A stretch of DNA of 64,000 nucleotides, taken from positions 150,088,492 to 150,152,491 of the forward strand of contig OX638368.1 of assembly GCA_951812925.1 (NCBI GenBank). Direction: 5' to 3'. The notes below the pieces were generated by a model that saw only the letters and a program-made list of their open reading frames with translations, did not search any database and was not told where the DNA came from. Shown here one piece after another: positions 20,674 to 31,539 of the stretch. This stretch comes from Calliopum simillimum (Eukaryota; Arthropoda; Insecta; Diptera; Lauxaniidae). How positions within the stretch are numbered: position 1 is the stretch's first letter; each line of letters starts with the position of its first letter. The position numbers and the translations under genes are program-made.

Positions 20674-21784
20674 TTGCACTTTAATGTTAGGATGGTTAAA
20701 AAACCTGATGTGATAGAGAAATTCTTGGGTTATTCTTGTAAAAAACTTTTATTATTTTGATTGGTTTACAATTCAAATGTCAAACTTTAAATCAGAGACG
20801 ATAATTTTGGTTTACCAATTTATTCAACAGATTTACTAAAATTACATACGATCTTATGGCGATCTCTTACGAAAAGAAACCCTCATTTCAACACATTAGC
20901 CTAAATTGTAAATTTGCTAAAATTATTGCAACACTCCTTAAAAAGTTGAAAAAAAAAAGAAAGAAATAAAACGTTGTGGCAAAAAAAGAAGCATGCACGG
21001 GTGCATGCAAATAAAAAAATTCGGAGTCTTAATTAAGGAGTTATTAGGCGCATTTTGCAACGCAACTGCAGACGTGCTTTGCCAAAAAATACGTCCATTC
21101 GCCAAAAAACTGAAAGGACGCACATGTGAACATAAGTATGAAGTAATGTTTTTCTTGCAGGTTGCTCTTTTTTAGCCTCTACCGATCGTAATTACGCGAG
21201 GCGCGCACTATTTAAATTGATGAGTTAAAGGAGTAAAACAACGACTCACTGCGCAGAACCTTGCGGTGTCTCACGATTCGGCAATTGAATGCAATTTGTG
21301 CGTTTCCCTCCGATACGCCACTACCTACAGTTCATCCATTTGACGCTGTTAAAGCGTGGGGTTCGGGTGTTTTGTAAAAAAAAAAATTAAGAATGATGGT
21401 TTAAAATTTTTTGCAAATTTTTTTAGACACTGCTTTTTTTTATTTTTTTAGGAAATATGAAAATTTTCCACTCCTTTGATAGGCATCAAGATTTTGGCAT
21501 AATTAAGCAGAATGGAATGATATCAAAAACTACCGTTGTGTCAGAATGTTTCGGAAGGTTCCCAATTGTTACGGTTGGCATTATATAATACTAGTCTGCT
21601 ATGATTATATTTTGACATCAGACGGAAATGGAAATTATCGGACAATATTATATAGGGCTTAAACGATAAGGTTACGAAGCTTCTGGGAAGTGATATAAGA
21701 GATCTAGACTAACAAAAAAATGCACATGGGGGGTCAAAAATGTACCCCTGAGGAGTTACAGGGAAAATACTGATTTTTTGACTA
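20674..21784. other. Non-coding stretch
   Basis: No gene recognised. The open frames at 20938-21175 on both strands are mutual shadows without known motifs. The 21180-21370 part is more GC-rich than its surroundings but matches nothing I know. Confidence 0.4.
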
Positions 21785-22040
21785 GTTTTCTTGGTTAATC
21801 AAAAACTGGAAAAAATCGGACAATGGGGCGTGGCACCTCCCATACAAGCAAAAGGTTCAAAACTCTATACTGTAAACATTTTTGAGATAATCCAACCAAA
21901 TTTCACTCAAATACTAAAAACTATAAATTCAAACTCTGAGAAAAAACTGGGTGAATTCGGACAAGAGGGCAAAATTTTCAAAGTACTGCTGTGTAGGGTA
22001 TTTAATGTTTGGCCAGGCCAAAGGTAACACCCTTACTAAG
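21785..22040 (+). mobile_element. Helitron-like element fragment (family H2)
   Basis: Shares GGGCGTGGCACCTCCCATAC, GAGATAATCCAACCAAATTT and the 3' tail GTAGGGTATTTAATGTTTGG with the copies at 59920-60643 and 49274-49700. The tail includes the hairpin TTGGCC-AGG-CCAAAGG followed by CACCCTTACTAAG, a slightly altered form of the CTAG end of the other copies. No ORF. Confidence 0.65.
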
Positions 22041-22129
22041 TAGTTACTATTCGATTTAAATTTACATATTATGTAACCCTGTGGACAGGGCCAAAATAAA
22101 AAGCCTCCATCTAACGCGAACCGATGCAA

Positions 22130-22680
22130 TCACTTTACCTCTATCCATGAGTTTGTCGATTTTTGGACTTTCATCTCCATCCAACCTTTTGCAGGTGACT
22201 CTGATGCCTTGTGAATTTCACTCATATCCATCCCCATTTGCTTAGCTTGATCTCATTTGCATTTGAGATGGTGCAGGGCTTACAAACCTTCAACATGGGC
22301 CTTAAGCACTCGTTGCCAAATTCTTCTACTTTGTTCAATAGCTTCGATCTGAATAAGAGTCCCACTTTGCCCAGCCTATTAACTTCTTGAGAAATTCAAC
22401 GACTCAAAAGGATTTCAGAAGCCCTAGAATGTATTCTTAACTTAGCTTTAGTAGACTGCTAGAAGAAAGAAAGTGTTGACCCAAAGAGACATTGCTATTA
22501 TTGAAGAGCGTCGGGCAGTCTATTGGGATGTGTTCAAAAGTTACGTTGTCTTCGCAGCAGAGTCTGCAAATGGAATCATTGGAAAAATTAATTAGTTTGC
22601 AATGTCCAAGACTCTATAATTTCTTTTCTCTTGTTTTGGCTAACGCCATAGACATCAAAAACCTCAGAGTCTGATCCTTC
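22130..22680 (-). pseudogene. LINE 3' end (RNase H/zinc-knuckle tail)
   Basis: On the minus strand: LAKTREKK, then after a stop SLGHCKLINFSNDSICRLC, then CEDNVTFEHIPIDCPTLF. GHC followed by C-x2-C...H...C is the C-terminal knuckle of RNase-H-bearing LINE polyproteins, here with one early stop. It runs on to a stop near 22430, with probable 3' UTR down to about 22130. It is a different copy, and probably a different family, from the LINE at 2630. Confidence 0.6.
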
Positions 22681-22689
22681 ATCACTAGC

Positions 22690-23525
22690 TGATATAAAAT
22701 TATATAATCGTACTAAGGCAACCCAAACTGTTATTTCTGATATTCTTGAGAAATTAGCCGTTAAGCTTCTAGCTATCCCAGATTGCAATATATGATTCTT
22801 GTGCAATCTTTTATAGGTCCTTTTTTTCAACACCTTAGCATATGTTGGTTGGCAGCTGTCAACTGCAACTCACTCAAAGGTCCTGCTATATAATATGTAC
22901 GCATTGCTGCATCTTTAACTTCATCATCATCTTCATCATGATTATGACAAACATTCGTTTTCGCGTCTCATACAATACAATCTCTACGTCTGCTTCGTCT
23001 TCATCATCAGTTGATACCGATAATTATGGTTATTAATCGGCTGTTGAATTGGCTGCTAATTTGCAGTTTAGTTACAAATTCTGACCGCTGGCGTGCAATT
23101 ATGGCTTAAATTATAGCATAAAAATAAACAAAACGCCGAAGTTGCTCATCTTCATTTCAGTAACTGAGCCTAGAGGTTTTGGCTGCATCATGATCGAATC
23201 AAATGAAATTACCACCACAATCACTAGCAACAAGGGCACATGCAATAACAACAATATAAGTATGTGTTGAATAAAAAACACAAAAAGTTGGACTGGCGGA
23301 GTAGCTGCCAAAACTTATGTATATATGTACCACCAGAGTATACATGAAATCATTATGTTCAGGTTGCACAGTGGGTTAGTTTAGTTTAAATTAGCTCGAT
23401 GAGGAAGGTTACAGTCGCCATTACACCTAAGGCTCCAGCTGGGCCCACAAAATACACTATCTCAAAGAAAATCCAAAAATAAGAACAATAAGAAAGACTG
23501 CTCTCCATCGGAATAGTTGCTTCTT
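22690..23525. other. Non-coding stretch
   Basis: TCATCATC-type simple repeats at about 22920-23010. No gene seen. Confidence 0.4.
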
Positions 23526-23855
23526 CTAGTGATGAGTCTTGGTATTAGGTCTTGGTCTTGATAATTTGTCGATACCAAGGCGCTGATATAATTCAAAGAC
23601 CAAGACCATAGCAGTCTGCTATAGTTAATAGGTGTATCTTGCCTCTTTCAAGCATAAAATCATCTCTCAATTCGAAAATTTGGCATCTCAAAAATCCAAC
23701 TGCTTTGTAAAAATAAAGTTTAGAAATTTTGAATACTTAACAATATTTAGAAATTTTTACAAGACCAACACCAAAACCGAGACCAAGTCTTAATGACCAA
23801 GACCAAGACTCAATATCATAACCAAGACCAAGACTGCTATAGTCTTTTTTTTCAA
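23526..23855. repeat. GACCAA-rich repeat, copy 1
   Basis: Starts GTGATGAGTCTTGGTATTAG and ends AGACCAAGACTGCTATAGTC. The ends are imperfect inverted repeats built of AGTCTTGGTC/GACCAAGACT units. The middle (CTTTCAAGCATAAAATCATC, GCTTTGTAAAAATAAAG, TTAGAAATTTTGAATACT) is shared with the copy at 37945. Confidence 0.8.
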
Positions 23856-24605
23856 TTCTCATTGATTTTCCTACAATTTTTAATTGAATACCGTTCTCTA
23901 AAATTTTATTTTTCCCAAAAATAAACCACGCTTATTTAACCATAGTACAGGGCACCTTCGCTGTTTCTTATGATCCGATGTGATCCAATCTATGATCTTG
24001 AGTGTACGACCTGTGAATTTGTGAGCTCCTTGCGTTGATGTTGTTGATGACGTTACCACGGTGCTTGTGCCCCGTTGCCGATGTCGGTGACGGTGTCTGA
24101 CGTGTATAGATCAAACAATGACTGGTGAGATGCACAGCAGCCAGCAGCTCCTCATCACTTTGATGGGTTGATTCTCTCGCTCGCTGTTTTTGTTGTTTTT
24201 GTGTGGAATTTAAAATCGATTTTATGCCAGAATCGTGAGACTCACTTAATTTTTTGTCTTTTTTTTTTGGTCTTCTGTTTATGGTGTTTACTTGTAAAAG
24301 GGTTTAAAGCGCTCTCCTTAGTCACATGGGGTTATACGAATTATCGCTGTTTTAAAATTAGGTAATTTATGTTGTTGATTTCATTTCATATTAAGTGTAG
24401 TCCTTTTTTCACAGAAATTTGATTTCACAAAAGAAATGTTACTTGTGGTTGCTGCCGCTAAGCAAATTGTGTAAATAAGGGCTATCGTGTTTGTTCCTAA
24501 AGGTTGAGCCAATCAGGGTTTTGCTTTGAAATTGTAAAAATATAGCATTGAAATAAAATTGATTTCTTGATTGAATAATGCTTAATTGGTCAATATTAAT
24601 TACAT
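23856..24605. other. Non-coding stretch
   Basis: No gene seen. 24000-24130 is less AT-rich and contains GTTGATGTTGTTGATGACG-like repeats. Confidence 0.4.
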
Positions 24606-24619
24606 ATATGAAAAAGATA

Positions 24620-24880
24620 TTATTGGATTGATACTCTGCGTGGCTTCAGTGACGTATATAAAATTTAGAGTGACATCCTGTCCTAATTTCTGCTCTATTC
24701 CACTAATATTCCTTACTAACTCATTCATAGGTGTTGAGATCATAGTCCTTATTTGAGAGTTAGTTCCAAGAAAAGAGGTTCTAGAGTGCCAAACCGTGTG
24801 ATCTTGGTGGCCAACTGACATCGTTTTTCTGCAAAATAATTGTTACCATCCAAAAAACAAAACGATCCAACTATTCCTCA
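24620..24880 (-). pseudogene. Tc1/mariner-superfamily transposase C-terminal remnant
   Basis: The minus-strand frame KNDVSWPPRSHGLAL, stop, NLFSWN, stop, LSNKDYDLNTYE matches the WPPRSCDLTPxDFFLWG...K block at the third catalytic residue of one common insect DDE transposase type. Three in-frame stops; dead. The rest of the gene is not recognisable upstream. Confidence 0.5.
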
Positions 24881-25287
24881 AGCATTTTGACTAGTGTATG
24901 GTATTCATGTTCGGCAACAACCTACCCAATTTCTTCAAAATATATATATATAGTTTGTTAGATATGACAGGATATAACGAAAGGCGTCGAAAAATATAAC
25001 AAGACCTTGATATGTATTTACCCCTAGTGCAACCAAAAAGATTCGCTTTTACGAACTCACATCGATCATTTCACATTTGACCCAGTTCCTTGGAACTGTA
25101 AGCTAAGTATGTACAAGCACCTCATAAGACATTTAAACAGTTTAACTTTGGTTTCCAGGATATCTGTTCCAGTTCAAAAATTAATCACACATAAATTTTA
25201 CTTTTCCACATATGTAAAATATAAAACTTTTTCATAAATGTATAAGATTTTATGTTTAATACTAAGATGCGGGGGGGTAATTCCATG

Positions 25288-26752
25288 GTAACTCGCGTTA
25301 CAAACAGAAATTTTTTTTAGAGTTTAATGCAACTTTTGAAGCTCATCCTTTGGATTAACTTATAAAAATGGTGTCTTTATGAACATAAGATATTGTTCAT
25401 GTTACAGACTAGTTTAAATTTTCAGTAATAACGTAATATTTATCCAGTAAAATAGTAAATTGTGCTGGTAACTCGCGTTACCATTTTTGGACAACATGTT
25501 TAGAGAGTAAATTTCTTTTGCAAGTTTCTGCGAAATTTGTGGGTAGATTTCTTTAAATTAGACATTGATAGAACCAGAAGGATCTAAATTAGTTTTTCTT
25601 TACTTGAAATAACAATTTTATTTCGTATATTTTAAAATAATGCAAAAATTGTATGGTAACTCGCGTTACAAAAAATTGGTAACTCGCGTTACTTTCGATT
25701 TTTATATTAAAATAAGGAGCGTCTTCTAACTCTAATGTACAAAAATTAAAAGTAAATCAATATTTACTTTAGGCTTTTAAGGACTAAAATTGAAATTAAA
25801 CAAAATTTAAGTTTTATTGAATACATAAGTCTTATATAACTCGATTGTAATTAATTGAGTGCAGATAATGTCATGTCATCGTTAGAACTGTTACTTTCAC
25901 TACCAAACTGATTTACTTAGTCGTAATCGGTCCGTTTTAATTTGATGCCCACTTTTGCTTCGATTGATGTTTGGGTCATTTGTTTCATCAATTTGTGTTA
26001 GTGAAAAGTTAATGACAGTAACAACAGAATCTTTCGCTGCATTGGCAAACTGCTCAGCGTTGAAGACGACTACTTCTCTCTTCAAAACTTTGTTTCGAAC
26101 AGTTCTTTTTAGAGAACCGCCTATGCCGTCAACAGTCCCCTTTCCATGAGAAGTTGCGAAATAGTTCCAAATTAAATGTACTTTGTGTCTCTGCTCCAGA
26201 ATCGTAATACTCTTGGCTATAAATTTATTTTTAAATTGCGAGCACGGTCCATCAGACCAAATGTGAACTTATTTAATACCATCTGGCAGTTCCTTCAGGA
26301 CTCTATCTATATATATTACAGTTGTTCTTTATCCTGATGGCGATCATCAGACAATGACGATGGGATGTTGTTTCCCAAACCCAAACGACCAAAGTGAAAC
26401 AGTAAAGAGACTTACTGTACCCAGTGAAAACTCTGAACTTCATCTTGAGCAATGCGAAGTCCACCTTCATCAAAGCGGCATTTTGACCCAAACCTTAAAA
26501 AAAGAATAGGCCTATAGAAAACTCATAAAAATTGTGAGAAATTTGAGTGGAATTATGACGATGAGATTCACCGGTAACTCGCGTTACTAAAATAAATCTC
26601 AATTAATCTAGACTACTTAAATCAAATTGAAGATGTTTTTACCGTTGTTCCGTACAAATTGATACACAAAAAGAATATGCAAGCATTCATTTGATTTAAA
26701 CGGCAAATACATGCTGTACCAGAAAAAAACGTAAAATTTGGTAACTCGCGTT
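25288..26752. repeat. Six copies of GTAACTCGCGTTAC
   Basis: Exact 14-mers at 25288, 25468, 25656, 25679 and 26574, and a 12-base partial copy at 26741. Each is a GTAAC/GTTAC stem around TCGC, usually preceded by G. I noticed no copy elsewhere in the window. The first is fused to the left terminal repeat. Confidence 0.95.
25900..26480 (-). pseudogene. Transposase of the 25.3-27.1 kb element, partial
   Basis: Ordered minus-strand blocks: GLRIAQDEVQSFHWVQ, LSDDRHQDKEQL, then HIWSDGPCSQFKNKFIA, WNYFATSHGKGTVDGIGG, LKRTVRNKVLKR and NAEQFANAAKDSV. The Asp-bearing blocks (QDE, SDD, WSDG) are plausible catalytic residues of an RNase-H-fold transposase; that role is inferred. At least three stops interrupt it and the N-terminal half is missing. 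I recall the same block order in many unnamed transposon-encoded proteins of arthropods and cnidarians. Confidence 0.65.
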
Positions 26753-27627
26753 TTGAAAAATAAGGGCACTCTATTCCTTCATTTTTGAACACTTCACTTT
26801 CTCAAAATTATTGTAACAATGCATCATTGAATACAAGAGACTGTGTAATTTTAAATAAATGAAGTTTGCTTACCAAATCAAAACACGAAACACAGATAAT
26901 TAAAGATTTAAAAATAAGTTTTATTTAATTTGGATATACATGCAATACATTATATTTAAAACATTCGATTTTAATGAACTGTAATGTCAAATCTTTAATT
27001 TGGCGCTTGATAGCAATGATGCTTGAATTAAACATTAATTTGGATATAGTTGAAAGTTGAAAAGTAGTGGTAAGTTTTTCTGATATCGTGTCCACATTTA
27101 CATGGAATTACCCGGGGATTGTTTGATAAGTGCGAGACTTTTTGAATTTTCCACTCAGTAACTTTAAATCAAACACTCCTACTCAACTGTCATCAATTAA
27201 CGACCACTGTGGAATTTTGAGCGAGCTGGGTCATTTAGATTCTGTTCTACAGCCACTGAAAGTAAACAACCTCTAAACCTCTTCCGACCGAAATCTCTTG
27301 CCGCAAGCCTATCCTTTAAGTTTTGAAACAGCAAATAGTCGCAGGGGACTTAATCTAGAGAATAGGCTGGATACACCTGAGCATTGTTTTGGTTGAAGAG
27401 CACTTTTTTCTTCGCCAAATGCGGTCGTTTCTGCTTCTAGTCAATATCGAATCCGTCCAAAAGCTCTGAATAACATTCGCCGGTAATCGTTTTATCCTTT
27501 TAAAGGTAATTGATGTGGATGACTTAGCGTGCATTCAAAAAACTGTGGCCATGATCTTGTTGGCCGACTAGCGCTCCTTGCCCTTCTTTGGTGAGCGTTC
27601 TGCCGAAGAAACCCACTGTATTAATTA

Positions 27628-27912
27628 ACACAGGCCCACAAAAAAAAAAGTACCATGCGCGAAAGATCAGACCACCTGAACTTTATGTTTTCGGGGTCGC
27701 AAAATCCGAATATGGTGGCAGAATAGTGAAGTTGGTCCGCATTTTTTCAGAAATCAACAATAATGCTGAAAATTACTGATTTTGGTTTCTGAAAAAACGC
27801 GAACCAACTTTGCTATTCTGCCACCATATTCGGATTCAGCGACGCCGAAAACATAAAATTTAGGTGGTCTGATCTTTCGCGCATGGTACTTTTTTTTTTT
27901 GTGGGCCTGTGT
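27628..27912. mobile_element. MITE with long near-perfect TIRs, TA-flanked
   Basis: ACACAGGCCCACAAAAAA and CATGCGCGAAAGATCAGACC in the left arm are mirrored in the right arm, which ends GGGCCTGTGT. Both sides have TA. Arms of about 120 bp with a small loop; 285 bp in all. It sits inside the mariner remnant. TA flanks fit a Tc1/mariner-mobilised MITE. Confidence 0.85.
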
Positions 27913-28118
27913 TATTTTTTGGGTTCAAGTATGTTGTAATGGATCATCGTTTCTTCCACGGCTACGAAACAGCTGAAAAAATCATTCTGACATCACCAAA
28001 CTCATCTTTGAAGTAGTCACACGGTTCCTCTTATGCTTGAGTTTGAGCAATTGCGGCACAGTCACCGCGCGTATAGCTGTTTTATGTTCAAGAGATGCCT
28101 ACAGTTTTAGCCACCTCA

Positions 28119-29967
28119 CAAGGGCGTACGCAAGGGGGGGTAGGGGGGCTGCCCCCCTAGCTCTAGCTTTAGAGTTACAAATATATCATATTCATTAATT
28201 TTTACAGTAGTTTTTACAACTTTTCATATTAAAGCCAAAAAAAAAAAACACGATTTTTTGGACAATACTTTATACAATACACTTTTTTTATCTTTAGTAT
28301 ACTATTTATTTATTTAATTGCAAACAATTTGAAAGTAAAATCGGATAATATTTTAAAAAGTTATTAAGGTTTCACTGAAGTAGGACTATTCGTTTTTTAT
28401 CGAAAAAGTAAACAAGTACAAAAAAATATTTTTTGTTCATAACTTTTTTTTCTTCTCAGAAGGGATACCCAAAGCTGCTTAAAATTAAAGACTATGTTTT
28501 TGCAAAAAATGCTGCGTTAAAAAATTCAAAATTTTTTGTGCAGGTACTATAGATAATATCCGGTTCCGAAGTCGATTTTTTTATGTTTTTCAATTATGTG
28601 GTCGGAAAAGCATTCGTTTACTCAAAAGGAAGGCTGTTGCGAATAAAATGTATAAAGGGCCGTCTACACGTACAGTCTTACCTGCGCAAACCTAGTTCGT
28701 GCAAACTAGAGAGTTTGCGCATACTTTTTATATCGCGTCCACACGACACAGGCAAGTCTGTGCAGTTTTCAGTATACTTCATTTTCATTGAAACATGACG
28801 TCTAGCAAACATTTAATTTTCATTTGAATTGTTCTTTCTTTTGTATATTTTCCAAAATAAATCAATGAAAAAACGTATAATTTTCATGGCAGAGCTATCA
28901 CATGCAATATACATGCATTTGAAGACTGCAATTTAAGCGACAGATTGAAGGCACGGCCTGTACGCCGTCCACACGTTCCAACTTGCCTGCGCAAGCTTAG
29001 TTTGCACAAAAAAATCTTTGGAAAGTCAAAGAAAGCACAGGCCGCACTTTTGAACTGTGCAAACTTGACTTTTGCCGTTAACACTTACAGACTTGCCTGC
29101 ACAAACCAGTTTGCGCAGGTAAGTTTTGAGGTAAAACTGTGCGTGTGGACGGCCCTTAAGGCTTAAAATGCTTAAAATCGTCCAAAGTATCAAAGTATTT
29201 TATACATTTTTTCAGACCTTTTTTAACTTTTCAAAAATTGGTCAAAGAAAAAGAAAAAAAAAAATTTCCAAAAACTCTAAAAAAATTCACACGTGTACTT
29301 TGTACGATTCTAAGCATTTTAAACATTATACAATTTTTTTGCTTCATAAAAATTTGACCCAGTTTATTGTACCTGTTTATTTTTCCGATGCAAAATCAAA
29401 ATGGTCTTACTTCACTGAAACCTTAATAACTTTTCAAAATATGATCTGGTTTGAGTAAATTTGGGCTTAAAATATTTAAAATTAAATACACTTATAAATA
29501 AAAATATTAAAAATATTGTAAAATTGTTAAAAATTACTATGAAAATTAACTTTTCGCTCAGTTTTAACTTTTAACTTTAACTCAGCCAATTTAAATAGGA
29601 TTTTAGTAATTGATACATTTGAAAGAAGCGTAAGAATTTTTCTTTAAAATAGTGTATAAAAAAATTCGATCAAAATTGGGTTTCTCGAAATATTTTCTTA
29701 TAAAATTAGAGCTATACCCTCAAAAATCGAAAGTGTCGATTATATCTAGAACGGCTCCTCGGAAAAAAATTTTTAGAGTCAGCGACCTCAAAATAGTTTA
29801 GAAATGTGATATATATTTAAAAGGTACACGTAACATGAACTTTTATTTAATATTTTAGTGCACAAAAATATACAGCTCTTACATTGAAATTTATCAAAAA
29901 AAAAAAAAAAAGGTTCGCAAAATTTGAGTTCGGCCCCCCTCTAGATGAAATCCTACGTACGCCCTTG
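28119..29967. mobile_element. hAT-type non-autonomous element
   Basis: TIRs CAAGGGCGTACGCA and the inverse of CAAGGGCGTACGTAGG, flanked by a perfect 8-bp duplication, ccacctca (28111-28118 and 29968-29975). The 8-bp duplication and the CA-starting tips are hAT hallmarks. It is 1849 bp, AT-rich inside, with G-rich subterminal sequence on the left (GGGGGGCTGCCCCCC). It has no transposase ORF and carries a 503-bp MITE. It interrupts the mariner gene. Confidence 0.88.
28655..29157. mobile_element. 503-bp MITE with TTGCCTGCGCAAAC repeats
   Basis: Tips AAGGGCCGTCTACACG and the inverse of AAGGGCCGTCCACACG. Subterminal copies of CCTGCGCAAACCTAGTT, TTGCCTGCGCAAGC and AACCAGTTTGCGCAGG on both sides form small hairpins. 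Flanks are TAT on the left and AAG on the right, so no clear duplication. The open frames across it are shadows. Nested in the hAT element. Confidence 0.8.
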
Positions 29968-30010
29968 CCACCTCAGGTACTTTCATTCTCCAAATCAAAC
30001 AGCGGTGCCG

Positions 30011-30309
30011 TGACATAGTCCCCACGGACATAATCCCCATTCACTAGTTTGCTAGCTACAGTAATTTTACATAAGGGTAGGGGTAAGTGGGCGGCCTGTG
30101 GCCGCAGCTCTGGATTTAAAACTCCCAAAAATCCAACACTGGCTTCGCGGCGGCCTTCGGCCGGATCAGTCTATAACATCCAACACTATATAAATTTTTT
30201 AAATGAATTATTGCAAAAATTTTGTTCAATCTTAATTACATTTTTCGGACATAACCCCCATGACCAAAATGGGGATTATGACCGAAAAATTTTCAGGACT
30301 ATGTCCGGT
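30011..30309. repeat. Inverted repeat enclosing GC-rich cassette C
   Basis: The left side has GACATAGTCC and CGGACATAATCCCCATT. The right side has the inverse of CGGACATAGTCC and GGTCATAATCCCCATTTT. The arms are short and imperfect (about 36 and 66 bp). The loop holds cassette C plus AT-rich sequence. Confidence 0.65.
30058..30190 (-). repeat. GC-rich cassette, copy C
   Basis: Inverted relative to copies A and B: ACAGTAATTTTACATAAGGG, GTGGGCGGCCTGTGGCCGC, AAAACTCCCAAAAATCCAAC, TTCGCGGCGGCCTTCGGCC, ATCAGTCTATAACATCCAAC. The plus-strand frame keeps the same small ORF as the others (TVILHKGRGKWAACGRSSG) and then departs where GCG is missing. Confidence 0.85.
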
Positions 30310-31535
30310 AACCTCAAACAGCCCTCGTATTTCAAAAGTATTTCCCAGCACCATATACGAATACTATCCATGTTATTTAACTACAGCTAAGTAAATAAAG
30401 TTCGGCCACATAGTAAACTCTTTCATTTTCATTCAATCAGACTGAAACACATGTTTAAATCCACATTAATGCCCTCGCAGTCGACTTAATATGGGTTCAT
30501 CATGATCACATCACAGCAATCTTGCTGAAATCATACGCAATTAAACAGAAACTGCAAAACACATACGACGTGTAGATGATAAACCAACTCCCCATGTGTG
30601 AGATATTCCTACATACTACACATAATAAAGCATAGAAGGAAGAAAGAATCCTTAATATACTCGTACGCATAGGTGAGGAGAATATGTGCAGATCGTATGT
30701 GTAACATCATTCAACGTAGATTAGAGGGCGTAACTCAATCATGACTTGATTGTACAACCCACTTTTTAACTCATTTCGTTGAGAAGGCAACAGCCAACCA
30801 ATATGATAGAAATAATTATAGCAATATAATACTAATTCTTTTATTTCTATACAAAAAATTAAAGAATTTTTTAGCTAGCAGCCTGCAGTTATGCAGAAAA
30901 ACCACCCAAATCCACAGTTGTACTCCTGCGGTTCGGTAAACGAGCACTCTGTTACTGCAACTAGAAGTATAACATTATTCTAGAAAATTTTTTCCACTGA
31001 CAGCTCAACTGTCCGGGCTGTCTGTCAGTGTTTGACGTTTACATAGAGAGGGCGCTGTGTGCAAAATGTGCGAGTGAGCAACGCGTTTAAACATAAAAAT
31101 CGTGTGCTGTTTATTTAAATAACCATAATTTTGTTGTGCCGAGGCGCTATTTATTATCATTATAGTCGACACACATAGCAAAGTGGTAAGCGGGTTGAAC
31201 CACTTTTGGCTGAATACTTTATACCAGGGATGATAAACGATTATTTTTTTATTTTGTACAAAATCCAAAAAAAAATGTACTAAAGAGTCCAAAAAGTACC
31301 AAAATTTCAACATAAGCGTAACTAGTTTTTGCATTAAAATATAGTTTTATGGATAGAAAACATTTATTTTGCTATGTATCTATGACGCTCGTTGGATGCA
31401 TCGAATTTAATGCATAAAAATTACTTCAACTAAATTCAATATGTTTCCGAATAAGCTATAAAGTGTCAAATCACCCAAGGCTTTGGGTGATATAGCACCA
31501 TACTATGGGTGATTTGGTACCCTTTTGAGTTTTTG
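30310..31535. other. Non-coding stretch
   Basis: No gene recognised. The minus-strand frame 31005-31334 has no known motif. A small hairpin (ACTGACAG...CTGTCAGT) lies at 30995-31030. Confidence 0.45.
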
Positions 31536-31539
31536 TCTC

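Larger units (their letters stand above)
25275..27113 (-). mobile_element. DNA transposon with palindromic internal repeats (Sola-like?)
   Basis: Perfect 13-bp terminal inverted repeats, GGGTAATTCCATG (25275-25287) and its inverse (27101-27113), flanked by gggg on both sides (25271-25274, 27114-27117), giving an 1839-bp element with a 4-bp duplication. Inside are six copies of GTAACTCGCGTTAC and a decayed minus-strand transposase. A 4-bp duplication fits Sola among known superfamilies, but the transposase type was recognised only from memory of unnamed arthropod and cnidarian proteins, so the superfamily is open. Confidence 0.75.
27185..29995 (-). pseudogene. Mariner transposase, broken by two insertions
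   Basis: Minus-strand pieces in order: PEVAKTVGIS (near 29970, running across the hAT insertion into 28110), LLKLKHKRNRVTTSK and FVAVEETMIHYNILEP (about 27945-28090), then after the MITE ITGECYSELLD, KRPHLAKKKVLFNQNNA and YLLFQNLKDRL (27190-27580). These match the HTH, the VDETWIHH block, the HQDNA block and the YSPDLAPSDYFLF block of mariner (D34D). The first catalytic Asp is Glu here and the second block reads QNNA. Many stops and deletions. Removing the hAT (28119-29967) and the MITE (27628-27912) restores the block order. Confidence 0.75.

Noticed and set aside
25288..26752. CRISPR-like spacing of GTAACTCGCGTTAC
   Set aside because: Spacing is irregular (23 to about 900 bp), the host is an animal, and the copies lie inside a TIR-bounded transposon.
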